Notes under the pieces: model-generated
What the model saw: the letters and a program-made list of their open reading frames with translations, nothing else
Databases searched by the model: none
What the model was told of the DNA's origin: nothing
Shown: positions 25,525 to 36,843 of the stretch, one piece after another
Layout: each line of letters opens with the position of its first letter
How positions within the stretch are numbered: the first letter of the stretch is position 1
NCBI RefSeq assembly: GCF_001279775.1
Contig: NZ_LGDG01000260.1
Coordinates: 1 to 64,000 of the forward strand
DNA length: 64,000 nucleotides
DNA from: Streptomyces sp. MMG1533
GTDB lineage: Bacteria; Actinomycetota; Actinomycetes; Streptomycetales; Streptomycetaceae
Reading direction: 5' to 3'
Program-made: the position numbers and the translations under genes

Positions 25525-26940
25525 TCAGCTGACGAACTCACCGATGGCTGCTTTGAGTTCGGACAGTCCCTTCTTCGCGTCGGTGAAGAACATCCCGGTC
25601 TTCGGGTCGGTGTAGAGCTCGTTGTCGATGCCCGCGTAGCCGTGGCCCATGGAGCGCTTGATGACGACGACGCTCTTGGCCCTGTCGACGTCCAGGATCG
25701 GCATGCCGGAGATCGCGTTGCCGGGGCGGCGGGCGATCGGGTTGGTGACGTCGTTGGCGCCGATGACGAGGGCGACGTCCGCCTGCGGGAACTCGGGGTT
25801 GACGTCGTCCATCTCCTTCAACTGCGTGTAGGGGACGTTGGCCTCCGCGAGGAGGACGTTCATGTGGCCCGGCATCCGGCCTGCGACCGGGTGGACGGCG
25901 TAGCTGACGTCCACGCCGTGGTCGGCCAGCAGCTTGGCGAGGTCACCGAGTTCGTGCTGCGCCTGGGCGGCGGCCAGACCGTATCCCGGCACGAAGATGA
26001 CCTTGCGCGCGTACGCCAGCTGGATCGCCACGTCGTCCGCGGAGACCGGGCGCACCTGGGCCCGAGCACCGGATCCGGCAGCCACGGGCGCGCTGTCGCC
26101 GGTGCCGAAGCCTCCGATGACGATGTTGGCGATGGAGCGGTTCATGGCGTCGGCCATGAGCTTGGTGAGGATGCCGCCGGAGGAACTGACGAGCATGCCG
26201 GCGATAATGAGGGCGGTCTCGTCGAGCACGAAGCCGGCCATCGCGACCGCCGACCCCGTGAAGGCGTTCAGCAGGGCGATGACGACCGGCATGTCGGCGC
26301 CGCCGATGGGCAGCACCATCGTCACGCCGAAGAGCAGCGCCACGACGACGAGTCCGTACAGCGCGACCGGGCTGTCGGGCGCCAGCACCAGCCAGACCGT
26401 GCCGGCGACGAAGGAGGCCGGCAGCAGCACGTTGAGCAGCCGTGCGCCCGGGAAGACCACCGGCGCCCCGGACACGATTCCCTGCAGCTTGCCCGCCGCG
26501 ATCAGCGATCCGGAGAAGGTGACCGCGCCGATGACGATGTCCAGAGCACCAGGCAGCGATACCCGTGCGCCCAGGGCGGCCGGGTGGTCGGCCTGGAGCA
26601 GGTCGCCCACCGCGATCAGCGCTGCCGCTCCGCCGCCGACGGCGTTGAACAGACTGACCAGTTGCGGCATGGAGGTCATCTGGACCTCGCGCGCGGCCCA
26701 CAGGCCGAGCGCTGCGCCGAGGACGCCTCCCGAGATCAGCACGAGCCAGCCGGTGCTGCTGATCACGTTCTCGTACGTGACCAGCCAGACGGTGGCGGTG
26801 ATCGCGAGGGCCATGGCCCCGGCCGAGAGGGTGTTTCCGCGGCGGGCCGTACGCGGGTGGTTCATCAGGTGCAGGCCCATCACGAAGCAGGCGGCCGCGG
26901 CCAGGAAGATGTAGTGGACGGCGTTGGAGACGGTGTCCAT
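25525..26940 (-). CDS. pntB: NAD(P) transhydrogenase beta subunit
   Basis: Membrane protein of 471 residues. About nine hydrophobic helices cover residues 1-270, followed by the NADP-binding domain III (VIFVPGYGLAAAQAQHELGD, HPVAGRMPGHMNVLLAEA, VIGANDVTNPIA). With PntA it uses the proton gradient to reduce NADP+ with NADH or runs in reverse. I chose ATG 26940, which has GGAGG ten bases upstream; a GTG at 26949 overlapping the previous stop is the alternative. Confidence 0.95.
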   Translation of the reverse strand: MDTVSNAVHYIFLAAAACFVMGLHLMNHPRTARRGNTLSAGAMALAITATVWLVTYENVISSTGWLVLISGGVLGAALGLWAAREVQMTSMPQLVSLFNAVGGGAAALIAVGDLLQADHPAALGARVSLPGALDIVIGAVTFSGSLIAAGKLQGIVSGAPVVFPGARLLNVLLPASFVAGTVWLVLAPDSPVALYGLVVVALLFGVTMVLPIGGADMPVVIALLNAFTGSAVAMAGFVLDETALIIAGMLVSSSGGILTKLMADAMNRSIANIVIGGFGTGDSAPVAAGSGARAQVRPVSADDVAIQLAYARKVIFVPGYGLAAAQAQHELGDLAKLLADHGVDVSYAVHPVAGRMPGHMNVLLAEANVPYTQLKEMDDVNPEFPQADVALVIGANDVTNPIARRPGNAISGMPILDVDRAKSVVVIKRSMGHGYAGIDNELYTDPKTGMFFTDAKKGLSELKAAIGEFVS

Positions 26941-26945
26941 GGCGG

Positions 26946-27293
26946 TCACACCTCCGCCTTCTCGTGTGTGTCGGTGGCGGGCTGCTCGGCCCCCGGCTTC
27001 TGGTCGGCGGGCCTGGCCTTGAACATCTCCAGCATCCGGTCCGTGACGACGTACCCGCCGACCACGTTCATCGCGCCGAACGCCATCGCCACGAAGGCGA
27101 GGACGTAGCCGAGCCAGGTGTGCGCCTCGGCCGCGATCAGCATCGCGCCGATGACGACGATGCCGTGCACGGAGTTGGAGCCGGACATCAGCGGGGTGTG
27201 CAGGGTCGCGGGGACCTTGCTGATGACCTCGATGCCGACCAGGACGCTCAGTACGAAGACGGTGATCGCGGTGAGGAGATCGAGGTTGTTCAT
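26946..27293 (-). CDS. pntAb: NAD(P) transhydrogenase alpha subunit, membrane part
   Basis: Protein of 115 residues with three hydrophobic helices (LLTAITVFVLSVLVGIEV, GIVVIGAMLIAAEA, LGYVLAFVAMAFGAMNVV). It is the small alpha-2 subunit found when PntA is split in two. A four-base overlap with pntAa and close spacing to pntB indicate one operon. Confidence 0.93.
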   Translation of the reverse strand: MNNLDLLTAITVFVLSVLVGIEVISKVPATLHTPLMSGSNSVHGIVVIGAMLIAAEAHTWLGYVLAFVAMAFGAMNVVGGYVVTDRMLEMFKARPADQKPGAEQPATDTHEKAEV

Positions 27294-28405
27294 GATGACG
27301 CTCCTCCCATGAGTGCGGCCGTGATCTCGTCGGCCGGGTCGAGGACGAGTTCGCCGTCGCGCACGAGGTGGCGCAGCAGGGCGACGAGGTTGCGGGCGTA
27401 CGCCGTGGACGCGGCGGTCGCCATCGCGGAGGGCAGGCGTCCGGCGCCGATGAGGGTGACTCCGTTGTCGAGGACGGTGGTCTTGTCGGGCTTGGTGCCC
27501 TCGACGTTGCCGCCGAACTCGCTCGCCGCCAGGTCGACGACGACCGAGCCGGGGTTCATCCGCTCGACAGCGGCGGCGGTTACCAGCAACGGTGGCTTGC
27601 GGCCGGGTACTTGGGCCGTGGTGATGACGATGTCGGAGCGGGCGATGTGGGCGTCGAGCGCCTCTCGCTGGGCCCGCTGTTCCTGTTCGGTCAACTCCCG
27701 TGCGTAGCCGCCCTGTCCGGCCCCCGGTTCCCCGTTCGGCGGGCTCTGGATGTCGAGGAACCGGGCGCCGAGCGACTCCACCTCCCCTCGTGACGCGGGG
27801 CGTACGTCGTACGCCCGGACGACGGCGCCGAGGCGGCGGGCGGTGGCGATCGCCTGCAGCCCGGCCACTCCGGCGCCGAGGACGAGGACCTGCGCCGGGC
27901 GCATGGTGCCCGCCGCGGTGGTCAGCATCGGGAAGAACCTGTCGTACGAGTCCGCGGCCAGCAGCGCCGCCTTGTAGCCGGCGACGCCGGCCTGGGACGT
28001 CAGCGCGTCCATGGACTGGGCGCGGCTGAGGGTGCGCGGCAGCAGGTCGAGGCTCACGGTGCGCACTCCGCGCCCGGTCAGCTCCTCGACCATGGCGGGG
28101 TGCCGCAGGGTTTCGAGCAGACCGATCACGGTCTGCCCGGCGCGCAGGGCCTGAGCCGTCTCCGCGTCGGGCGGGCCCACGCACACAACGGCGTCCGCTT
28201 GCGCGTACAGCTCGTCCGCGGGTACGACGGTCGCGCCGGCATCGGTGTACTCGGCGTCGGCGAACCAGGCACCGGATCCGGCGCCGGTCTCGATCAGGAC
28301 CTCAAGTCCGTCCCGACGCAGGAGGGTTACGGCCTCGGGGACGAGGGCGACACGGCGTTCACCGGGCGCCCGCTCCCGTACGGCACCTACGGTGAGGGTT
28401 CCCAT
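27290..28405 (-). CDS. pntAa: NAD(P) transhydrogenase alpha subunit, NAD-binding part
   Basis: Soluble alpha-1 subunit of 371 residues that binds NAD(H). Family motifs are RERAPGERRVALVPEAV near the start, TSQAGVAGYKAALLAA, and the Rossmann motif VLVLGAGVAGLQAIATARRL, with VVVDLAASEFGGNVEGT toward the end. It lies 48 bp downstream of the DUF779-alcohol dehydrogenase ORF on the same strand, so the aldehyde/alcohol genes and the transhydrogenase may share a transcript. Confidence 0.95.
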   Translation of the reverse strand: MGTLTVGAVRERAPGERRVALVPEAVTLLRRDGLEVLIETGAGSGAWFADAEYTDAGATVVPADELYAQADAVVCVGPPDAETAQALRAGQTVIGLLETLRHPAMVEELTGRGVRTVSLDLLPRTLSRAQSMDALTSQAGVAGYKAALLAADSYDRFFPMLTTAAGTMRPAQVLVLGAGVAGLQAIATARRLGAVVRAYDVRPASRGEVESLGARFLDIQSPPNGEPGAGQGGYARELTEQEQRAQREALDAHIARSDIVITTAQVPGRKPPLLVTAAAVERMNPGSVVVDLAASEFGGNVEGTKPDKTTVLDNGVTLIGAGRLPSAMATAASTAYARNLVALLRHLVRDGELVLDPADEITAALMGGASS

Positions 28406-28453
28406 GATCTGCTGCCTCTCCCTGTGACCCGGTGGCACCGGGCCACAGAACTC

Positions 28454-29881
28454 TCAGAACTCGAAGACGAGCCGCGCTTCGGCCCGTCCGCCGAGGACCT
28501 CGTCGAAGGACTCGTTGACCTGGTCCAGGCGCCGCGGTTCGGCGATGACCTGGGTGCGTCCGGCGGCGTGCAGCGCGAACACCTCGGCCAGGTCCTGGCG
28601 GGTGCCGACGATGGAGCCGATGACGGAGATCCCGCTGAGCACGGTCTCGAAGATCGGCACGTTGATCGCCGCGTTGTCCGCGGGCAGTCCGACCATCACC
28701 AGACGTCCGCCCCGGTTGAGGGACCGGTAGGCCTGCTCGAACGCCTTGGGCGAGGCGGCCAGCACGACGGCCACGTCAGCGCCGCCGGCCTTCTTGATCT
28801 CCTCGACCGGGTCGTGCGTACGGGCGTTGACGAGCTGGTCGGCGCCGAGCCGGTGGGCCAGGCCCAGCTTGTCGGGTTCGAGGTCGACGGCGGTCACGAA
28901 GCCGCCCACCAGGCGTGCGTACTGGACCGCCAGGTGGCCGAGGCCGCCGACACCGAAGACGGCGACCCGCTCGGCCGGCACCACGCGCGCGACCTTGATC
29001 GCCTTGTACGTGGTGACGCCGGCGCAGGTCAGCGGGGCCGCGTCGAAGGACGACACGCCCTGGGGTACCGGGACAACGGCGCCCGCGTCGGCGACGGCGT
29101 ACTCGGCGTAGCAACCGTCCACGGAGTAGCCGGAGTTGACCTGGCTCTCGCAGAGGGTTTCCCAGCCGGAGACGCAGTAGCGGCAGGTGCCGCAGGACGA
29201 GCCGAGCCACGGGATGGCGACCCGCTTGCCGACCAGGTCGGCGCTGACGCCCTCGCCGACGGCCTGTACGGGGCCGACGCCCTCGTGGCCGGGGACGAAC
29301 GGCGGCCGCGGCTTGACCGGCCAGTCGCCGTGGGCCGCGTGGATGTCGGTGTGGCAGAGGCCGGAGGCCTCCATCTTCACGAGCACCTGGCCGGGGCCGG
29401 GCTCGGGGACGGGGAGTTCCTGGATCTCCAGGGGCTTCCCGAGGTCGGTGACGACTGCTGCCTTCATGATCTGCTCCTCGACCGGGCTCTGTGCCGGAAA
29501 TCGGCTCTGTGCCGGGACCCGGCTCTGTGCCGGGTCCTCGATCCGTGTGACGAAACGCAGCCCGTCCCCTGCTGCGAGGGAGAAGCCGCCCGGTGTGCCC
29601 TCTTCGACGTCCAGGACGAGGCGCGGGCGGCCGAGTGCCTCGTACAGGTCGGCGTCGATGTGGAAGGTGCAGCCGTCCAGGACGCCGAGCAGCATGTCGC
29701 CCTCGCCGAGCGCGAATTCGCCGCCGGGGAAGCACATCGGGTCGCTGCCGTCGCAGCAGCCGCCGGACTGGACGAACATCACCGGCCCCCCGTGGGCGGC
29801 GTGCAGGGCCGCGATGGCCCTGTGCGCCGCCTCGGTGGCGGCGACGCGCCCGGCGTTGCCGTTCTCGACGTGTCCGGGCAT
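28454..29881 (-). CDS. adhP: DUF779 and zinc alcohol dehydrogenase in one continuous ORF
   Basis: One 475-codon frame joins two normally separate proteins. Residues 1 to about 125 are DUF779 (FVQSGGCCDGSDPMCFPGGE), a partner commonly found beside aldehyde dehydrogenases. A linker of three hexapeptide-like repeats (PAQSR units) follows. From Met139 (29467) a complete 337-residue AdhP-type medium-chain alcohol dehydrogenase begins, with GLCHTD zinc site, GHEGVG, structural zinc cysteines CGTCRYC and C downstream, and the NAD motif GVGGLGHLAVQYA. GAGGAG sits before Met139, so separate translation from an internal start is also likely. Either a fusion or lost stop codon. Confidence 0.85.
   Translation of the reverse strand: MPGHVENGNAGRVAATEAAHRAIAALHAAHGGPVMFVQSGGCCDGSDPMCFPGGEFALGEGDMLLGVLDGCTFHIDADLYEALGRPRLVLDVEEGTPGGFSLAAGDGLRFVTRIEDPAQSRVPAQSRFPAQSPVEEQIMKAAVVTDLGKPLEIQELPVPEPGPGQVLVKMEASGLCHTDIHAAHGDWPVKPRPPFVPGHEGVGPVQAVGEGVSADLVGKRVAIPWLGSSCGTCRYCVSGWETLCESQVNSGYSVDGCYAEYAVADAGAVVPVPQGVSSFDAAPLTCAGVTTYKAIKVARVVPAERVAVFGVGGLGHLAVQYARLVGGFVTAVDLEPDKLGLAHRLGADQLVNARTHDPVEEIKKAGGADVAVVLAASPKAFEQAYRSLNRGGRLVMVGLPADNAAINVPIFETVLSGISVIGSIVGTRQDLAEVFALHAAGRTQVIAEPRRLDQVNESFDEVLGGRAEARLVFEF
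29485..29538. repeat. 18-bp in-frame tandem repeat, three copies
   Basis: GGCTCTGTGCCGG recurs at 29485, 29503 and 29521 with an 18-bp period. Because 18 is a multiple of three, the repeat keeps the frame open between DUF779 and AdhP. Confidence 0.85.
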
Positions 29882-29910
29882 GTCACTGTCCTCCTTCGAA
29901 AGGCTCGTCC

Positions 29911-31431
<1,521 letters not shown>

Positions 31432-31477
31432 GACCGTCCCCTTTCCCTTCACGAGGATCGTGGAGATGGCCGACACA

Positions 31478-32830
31478 CTAGGAACGGGAACGCTGCAACA
31501 CCGCTGCATGCCGCCCGACGTGCAATGGAGCAGCCGACGCGGCGTCAAGTGCGCGGGCGCGGGCCGCTGCGGCGGCCCGCTGCGGCGAACCGCCCGGCAG
31601 TCCTCGGGCCAGGGCCTGCCACGCCGCGGCGTCGTCGGCTCCCCAGGCTGCGTTCACCCAGCGGCGCAGCAGCCCGGCGTCACCGCCGCCGAGAACGGCA
31701 CCGCGGAGCTGCTGCTCCAGCGCCTGCCGGTGCTCCACGACCACCGGCGCCTCGGAACGCGGCATCAGCGGCCCCGAGTAGCGCTCCAGCGCCTCGGCCA
31801 CCCGGCCTTCGGCGAGCAGTGCAGCCACCTCCCCGAAGTCCGTGCGCACCGGGAACATCAGCTCGTACGGCCGTGATCCGAGCAGGTCGGGTCCGAGAAC
31901 CGCGCGTAGCCGGGTCATCTCGGCCCGCAGGGTCGAGGTGGGCACCTCCCGGTCCGACAGGTCCACCGCGAGGCGGTCACCCGGCACGCCCCGACCCTCC
32001 AGAGCGAGCGCCACCACGATCTCGCTGTGCCGCGGGCTCAGCCGGTGGACCCGCCCGGCAACGTCCAGCAGGGCACTGTCCCGGCCGAGCGCCGCCAGCC
32101 GTACGCCGCAGCCGCCTGCGGCGGCCGGCACGGACAACACCCGCCCGTCGGGGCCGAGCAGAGCCCCCGGAGCGAACCGTGCGCGGGCCAGCTCCGCCTC
32201 CGCTGCCAGCGCGGTCCCGCGCACCGCGGCCAAGGCGGGCGGTGTGGCGATGGTGCCGCCGCCGGAGAGGTCGATCACACCCAGCGCTCGGCCGGAAGCG
32301 GGGTCACGGACGGGGGCCGCGGCGCACGACCAGTCATGCACGGCGGAGCTGTAGTGCTCGCCGGCCACGATCTGGACGGGGTACCCCACCTCCAGCACGA
32401 GCCCCGGGGCGTTCGTCCCGGCCTGCGCCTCGGACCACACCGCGCCCTCGACGAAGTGCATCCGTTCGGCCCGGCGCATGGCCGCGGAGTCTCCCTCGAC
32501 CCAGAGCAGCGTCCCGTCGGCGTCGCCGACCGCGAAGACGTGACCGTCGTCCGCGGCACCGGCCCCCAGCAACTCCCGGAACAGAGGCAGCACCGCGGCC
32601 AGCGGATGTTGGCGCCGGTAGGCCGCCAGCTGTTCGGCCGTCCCGCGCAGTGGCGGCAGAGGGCTGCCGTCGGGCCGTACGCCGCCCGCCGCGCAGCGCC
32701 GCCACGACTCGGCCACCAGGCTTCGCACCCCCGGCAGCGTCCCGGACCCGGTCACGAACCGCTCGTGCGAGGCACGCAGCGCGGAGGCGGAGACGACGGT
32801 GGCGGTGGTGGCGGCGGTGGAAGCGTCCAT
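31478..32830 (-). CDS. GAF-domain transcriptional regulator, AcoR-like
   Basis: Protein of 450 residues. The N-terminal half (about 20-230) matches the sensor region of AcoR-type regulators (ESWRRC, then a GAF domain ending [13 protein letters not shown]). The sigma-54 ATPase domain is absent, as usual in actinobacteria; instead a winged-helix-like DNA-binding region follows (about 265-340, [20 protein letters not shown]). It lies 46 bp upstream of the aldehyde dehydrogenase on the same strand and probably controls it. Start ATG 32830 with GGGAGG. Confidence 0.85.
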   Translation of the reverse strand: MDASTAATTATVVSASALRASHERFVTGSGTLPGVRSLVAESWRRCAAGGVRPDGSPLPPLRGTAEQLAAYRRQHPLAAVLPLFRELLGAGAADDGHVFAVGDADGTLLWVEGDSAAMRRAERMHFVEGAVWSEAQAGTNAPGLVLEVGYPVQIVAGEHYSSAVHDWSCAAAPVRDPASGRALGVIDLSGGGTIATPPALAAVRGTALAAEAELARARFAPGALLGPDGRVLSVPAAAGGCGVRLAALGRDSALLDVAGRVHRLSPRHSEIVVALALEGRGVPGDRLAVDLSDREVPTSTLRAEMTRLRAVLGPDLLGSRPYELMFPVRTDFGEVAALLAEGRVAEALERYSGPLMPRSEAPVVVEHRQALEQQLRGAVLGGGDAGLLRRWVNAAWGADDAAAWQALARGLPGGSPQRAAAAARARALDAASAAPLHVGRHAAVLQRSRS

Positions 32831-32911
32831 GGCACCTCCCACGTGCCTTCTTCGTGCCTTCTTCCCGGTCGGGCCGCACCAGCCTGACCCGTATGTCAGG
32901 AGGGCCGGCAG

Positions 32912-32926
32912 AGGCCGAACGACCCT
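32912..32926. promoter_or_regulatory. DosR/OsdR-like box before GAF regulator
   Basis: AGGCCGAACGACCCT lies 82-96 bp upstream of the regulator start at 32830. It is similar to the box before the maturation protease (same GAACGACCC half). Confidence 0.5.
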
Positions 32927-33059
32927 TGCGCAGGGCCCCTTGGGTCCTGCCGCAAGGTCACGGCCGGGAGGCTGGGCGCGACGGCCGCCACCGACGTGCC
33001 GTGCGAGCAGGACTCGCGACAGGTCCCAAGGGGGGCCCAGGGGGGGGCACATGGCCGTA

Positions 33060-33086
33060 CACCCCAGGCGACACACCCCTGGGGTG
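33060..33086. repeat. 9-bp inverted repeat in intergenic region
   Basis: CACCCCAGG and CCTGGGGTG pair perfectly around a nine-base spacer. It could be an operator or a terminator-like hairpin. Confidence 0.6.
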
Positions 33087-33391
33087 AAGGCGCCCTTTGC
33101 AGCCGGGTGCCTTCAACGGCCCCGCTCCCAGCGCACTTCGACCGCGACGCTTCAGTCGTGCGGTACCACCGCGACCGGTGCGGATGCAATCCGATGCTGA
33201 CGGGCTGCCCGAGCATTGGCGTGCGGGCAGCCTCCCTGTACACCACCCGTTGCGCATGAGCCGGCTGCGCTCCCGTGAGCCGCATCGATGCACGGGAACC
33301 GCCGACCCTGGAGATCGCCGATCAGCTGGATCCCGACCGCGCAACGGATCACGAGCGGTGCACCGTTGTCCCCGAACAGCCCGGCGGTTGC

Positions 33392-33427
33392 GGCCCGTTC
33401 GGCCCCGGATCGGACCCGAACGGCCCA
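33392..33427. promoter_or_regulatory. Paired DosR/OsdR-like boxes before Stealth gene
   Basis: GGCCCGTTCGGCCCC (33392-33406) and GGACCCGAACGGCCCA (33412-33427) lie 68-103 bp upstream of the start at 33495. Centre-to-centre spacing is about two helical turns, which favours cooperative dimer binding. Confidence 0.6.
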
Positions 33428-33494
33428 GGCCCCTCGCGTGTGCCGGTTGGGAGAGTGATCGGGCAGCGACGTGACGCGTGAGGAGGGCCGTGAC

Positions 33495-35549
33495 GTGAAC
33501 GCCTCGGTACCTCGGGAAGACACTTCCAGCCGACCGTACCCGCCGCGGGTGTCCGCGGTCCGCCGTGATCCCGAGGGCTCGTGGCTGACGCGCCTGTACC
33601 GGCGCACGGTGCCTGCACGCCTCCGACGGGCCGTCGTGGCCCGTACCACTCCGCAGGCACGCGCCCGCGTCAAGCAGCACTTCGCACGGCTGCCGTCCGC
33701 GCGCCTGATGACGGGCCGGGTGCGCGCGGCCTGGCTGGTGCGCCGCCGTTCCGGACTGCTCGCAGAGCCTGACCGGGAGGTACGGCTGGTGCGCGGCGTA
33801 CCCAAGCTGGTCCTCGTACACCCTGGCATCTCGCCGCTGACGGCGCGCAGCGACAACGCCGCGGCGGTCCGCGCGGCCCTCGACGAGGCGGGGCTCGACT
33901 ACTTCTGCGTCCGCGGGCGCAGCAACACCTCCGCGGTCGTCGCCCTCGACGCCCAGGACCGGGCCGCGGCCCACCGTGCCCTGGAGCGGGCGTGCCGCAA
34001 CCGGCCCGGCTACGTCTGTGCCGTCGACGGCCACCGGCGCGAGCGGCGCACAACCAGGCCAGGGTTCAGCCGGGGCACCTGGCGGCGGCTTGCGCAGGCG
34101 GACGTACTCCGCGTGACCTGGTACTACGGCGATCCGCACGGGCAGTTGACGCTCGGCCCCAAGTACGGCTGCGACATCGAGTTCTGGGCGGCGGACGAGG
34201 AGACGGGGGATCTGTTGCTGGCACCGCGCCCGAACCGGATGGCCGAGCAGGTACCACGCACCGACGCTCCGGTGTGTGCCTCTGATTCCCTGTTCACCGC
34301 GCTCGCCCCCGCCGACCGGCCGCTGCCGCGGGTGCGCACCCGCAAGGAGTTCGCCCGGCCGGGCTGCGAGGACGTCCTGTTTCCCGTGGACGTCGTGTAC
34401 ACCTGGGTCGACGGGCGCGACCCGGAGTGGCTGCGGCGCCGTGCGGCCTGCGCGGGGCAGGCGTACCACGAGGAGGCGGCGAACGCGGCGCGGTACCTCA
34501 GCCGCGACGAACTGCGCTACTCACTGCGCTCGCTGAGCCAGTACGCCCCTTGGGTGCGCAGGATCCACCTGGTCACCGACGAGCAGGTGCCGCGCTGGCT
34601 GGACACCGGCGTGCCCGGTCTGCGCGTCATCAGCCACAAGGAGATCTTCAGCGATCCGAGCCTGCTGCCGACGTTCAACTCGCATGCCATCGAGAGCCAG
34701 TTGCACCACATCGATGGTCTGTCCGAGCACTTCCTGTACTTCAACGACGACGTGTTCCTGGGCCGGCCCGTCGTCCCCCAGGACTTCTTCCTCCCCAACG
34801 GGCTGACCAAGTTCTTCCCGTCAAAGGTGCTCATCCCGCCGGGTGAACCGACCGCGCAGGACGTGCCGATCGCGGCCGCGGGCAAGAACAACCGCGCCCT
34901 CATCGAGGCTGCCTTCGGCACGGTCATCAGCCACAAGATGAAGCACACGCCGCACGCGCTGCGCCGCAGCGTCCTGGACGAGATGGAGGCGAGGTTCCCC
35001 GCACAGCACCACGCCACCGCCAGTCACCGCCTGCGCAGCCTCGACGACGTGTCCTTCGTCTCGTCGCTGCACCACTACTACGCCTTCCACACCGCCCGAG
35101 CCGTCCCCGCTCACCTGCGCTACGCCTACCTCGACGTGTCCCACCCCGCACTCTCCACCCGCCTCGCGGCCTTGCTGGCCCGCCGGGACAGGCAGGTGTT
35201 CTGCCTGAACGACACGGTCTCCGCCGAGCAGGAACTCGACGCCCAGCAAGCCCTGCTGACCGCTTTCCTGGAGGCGTACTTCCCCGTCCCCAGTCCCTAT
35301 GAGCTCGACCGGTCCGCCGAATGCGGTGAGGACCGGTCCGCAGAGGCAAGTCGTGCGCGGCGGTCCGGGCGGGGGACGTGCCCGCACGGGTACGAAACGC
35401 GCGAGCACGCGGCCGACGACCCACGTACGGCCGCTGCCTCGGAGAGGCCGTCCCCCGGGCGCGGTCGCCGTTCCGGCAGGGGGACGGGGGAACCCCTCGC
35501 GGATGCCGAACTCGACGCCGCGCCTGATTCAAGGATCACTCGGTGGTAG
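33495..35549 (+). CDS. Stealth-family sugar-phosphate transferase
   Basis: Protein of 684 residues with the conserved Stealth blocks: CR1 at about 299 ([14 protein letters not shown]), CR2 at about 413 ([13 protein letters not shown]), then [14 protein letters not shown] and the final block ending FPVPSPYE near residue 602. Stealth proteins transfer hexose-1-phosphate in the making of capsule or wall polysaccharides. I chose GTG 33495, with GAGGAGG eight bases upstream. After residue 603 there is an 80-residue Arg/Ser/Glu-rich tail absent from relatives that contains a 22-bp copy of intergenic sequence, suggesting the true stop was lost. Confidence 0.88.
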   Translation: MNASVPREDTSSRPYPPRVSAVRRDPEGSWLTRLYRRTVPARLRRAVVARTTPQARARVKQHFARLPSARLMTGRVRAAWLVRRRSGLLAEPDREVRLVRGVPKLVLVHPGISPLTARSDNAAAVRAALDEAGLDYFCVRGRSNTSAVVALDAQDRAAAHRALERACRNRPGYVCAVDGHRRERRTTRPGFSRGTWRRLAQADVLRVTWYYGDPHGQLTLGPKYGCDIEFWAADEETGDLLLAPRPNRMAEQVPRTDAPVCASDSLFTALAPADRPLPRVRTRKEFARPGCEDVLFPVDVVYTWVDGRDPEWLRRRAACAGQAYHEEAANAARYLSRDELRYSLRSLSQYAPWVRRIHLVTDEQVPRWLDTGVPGLRVISHKEIFSDPSLLPTFNSHAIESQLHHIDGLSEHFLYFNDDVFLGRPVVPQDFFLPNGLTKFFPSKVLIPPGEPTAQDVPIAAAGKNNRALIEAAFGTVISHKMKHTPHALRRSVLDEMEARFPAQHHATASHRLRSLDDVSFVSSLHHYYAFHTARAVPAHLRYAYLDVSHPALSTRLAALLARRDRQVFCLNDTVSAEQELDAQQALLTAFLEAYFPVPSPYELDRSAECGEDRSAEASRARRSGRGTCPHGYETREHAADDPRTAAASERPSPGRGRRSGRGTGEPLADAELDAAPDSRITRW
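35409..35430. repeat. 22-bp dispersed repeat, copy 2
   Basis: Identical to 20563-20584. Here it lies in the unconserved tail of the Stealth ORF. Confidence 0.75.
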
Positions 35550-35901
35550 CGGACACCAGAGAGGCGTCCGGCCCCACTCCGGGGACAGTGGGGGCCTTGC
35601 GCTCCGTGTTCCGCGGGGCTGCGCGAATGGGTCGAGAAGAGGCCGGCCACGTGGCACGGGCGGAACGGCGCGCCCCGTCGTGCACGGTGCGCGGGGTGAT
35701 GTACGGCATCATCACCGCCCAGACGCACGAGGAGACGCGGAACAGGCCCCGGCGACCGGGGAGCCGAATCCCGTGGGGCGGCGACAGCCGCAGTGAGTGG
35801 CCACAGGTCCCGCACCCGAGCCATGGGTCCCGGAGTCGGAGGCCCGCTCGGTCCCTGTTCCGCCTCACCGCCACGGGGTGTGCTGGAAGGGCGGCACGGC
35901 A
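35550..35901. other. Intergenic stretch, no supported gene
   Basis: 352 bp between the Stealth ORF and the ABC permease remnant. Open frames show no homology I recognise, and no strong hairpin or box is visible. Confidence 0.5.
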
Positions 35902-36235
35902 GTGAGCAGGCCACGCTGGGTGGTGAGCCAGGTCTTGAGCCCCTGGCTCACAGCGGCGGGCCTCCTCCTGCTCTTCGCCCTGAGCGTGGGCCCGACCGCC
36001 GGCCAGGTGTTGGGCGACACTGCCGGGCAGCTTCGCGGCCTGACCGGGGCGGTCCTGGCGCAGCTGCCGGGGATCATGGTCATCGGCGGCTGTGTGACGG
36101 CGGCCGTCGGAGTGCTGCCGAGGTGGTCGGTTCCTCTCTCCTGGTCGGTGCTCCTCGGCTCCGTCCTTCTGGCCCGCTGTTCGGCTCGACCCTGAACATG
36201 CCGCAGTGGGCGCAGGGCCTGAGCCGGCCGACAGG
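35902..36235 (+). pseudogene. C-terminal remnant of an ABC-2 type permease
   Basis: From a GTG at 35902 the frame encodes LLLLFALSVGPTAGQVLGDT and ALAQLPGIMV-type membrane helices ending VLPRWSVPLSW, typical of the last third of an ABC-2 exporter permease. At about 36176 the homology shifts frame to LFGSTLNMPQWAQGLS, the next conserved block, and then ends. The N-terminal two thirds and the C-terminal helices are missing. Confidence 0.65.
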
Positions 36236-36287
36236 ACGAAGCCCCGGAAGTCCATCCGGTCCGGGAACGGGTGGCGCCCCGTGGATG

Positions 36288-36794
36288 TCAGGCCCGTTGC
36301 CTCGACACTCGCTGCTGAAGAACCTTCTCCAGCAGGTTCAGCGCCTCCACCACCCGGTCGCGCTCCGCGCCGAGGCTGTCGAGCAACTCGGCCTCCGCCG
36401 ACAACTGCCGGGGGAACATCGTGTCGATCGCGTCGCACCCCGCCGGTGTGACGGTGACCAGGGCGGCGCGGCGGTCCGCGGGACTCGGCCGGCGCTCGAC
36501 GAAGCCACGCTTCTCCAGCTTGGCCAGCGTCTTGCTGACGGCCGCGCGGGAGCACCCCAGGGTTTCGGCGAGCCGACGTGCGATCACCGGCCCCTGGGCG
36601 TGCCGGAGTTGTACGAGGGCGTCGAGCTCCGGCGCGGTCAGCGGGGCGCCCTCGTACAACGGCTCCAGGGCGGTGGTCAGCATGGCGTCGATGCGCTTGA
36701 TGGGGCCCACGATGTCCATGGGGGAGGTGTCGAGATCAGGGCGTGCGGCGGTCCACATCGCGCGGAAGTCGACGGGAGCCGAGGGGGAAGTCAT
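36288..36794 (-). CDS. MarR-family transcriptional regulator
   Basis: Winged-helix protein of 168 residues: recognition region RLAETLGCSRAAVSKTLAKL and wing RRPSPADRRAALVTVTPAG. It is divergent from the 5' end of a drug-efflux MFS gene, the usual arrangement for a MarR repressor and its target, but that target is now broken (see next entry). The 49-bp gap is AT-rich and has the palindrome GGTTAACC, a possible operator. Confidence 0.88.
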   Translation of the reverse strand: MTSPSAPVDFRAMWTAARPDLDTSPMDIVGPIKRIDAMLTTALEPLYEGAPLTAPELDALVQLRHAQGPVIARRLAETLGCSRAAVSKTLAKLEKRGFVERRPSPADRRAALVTVTPAGCDAIDTMFPRQLSAEAELLDSLGAERDRVVEALNLLEKVLQQRVSRQRA

Positions 36795-36843
36795 TGTTCC
36801 GCCAATGGTTAACCGGTAGACAAAGCATTTACTGTGTTGATCC

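Larger units (their letters stand above)
32831..33494. other. Divergent intergenic region with several regulatory-looking elements
   Basis: 664 bp between the GAF regulator and the Stealth gene. It contains three palindromic boxes, a G-rich run (33029-33048, GGGGGG and GGGGGGGG blocks) and a 9-bp hairpin at 33060-33086. No gene is supported. Confidence 0.6.
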
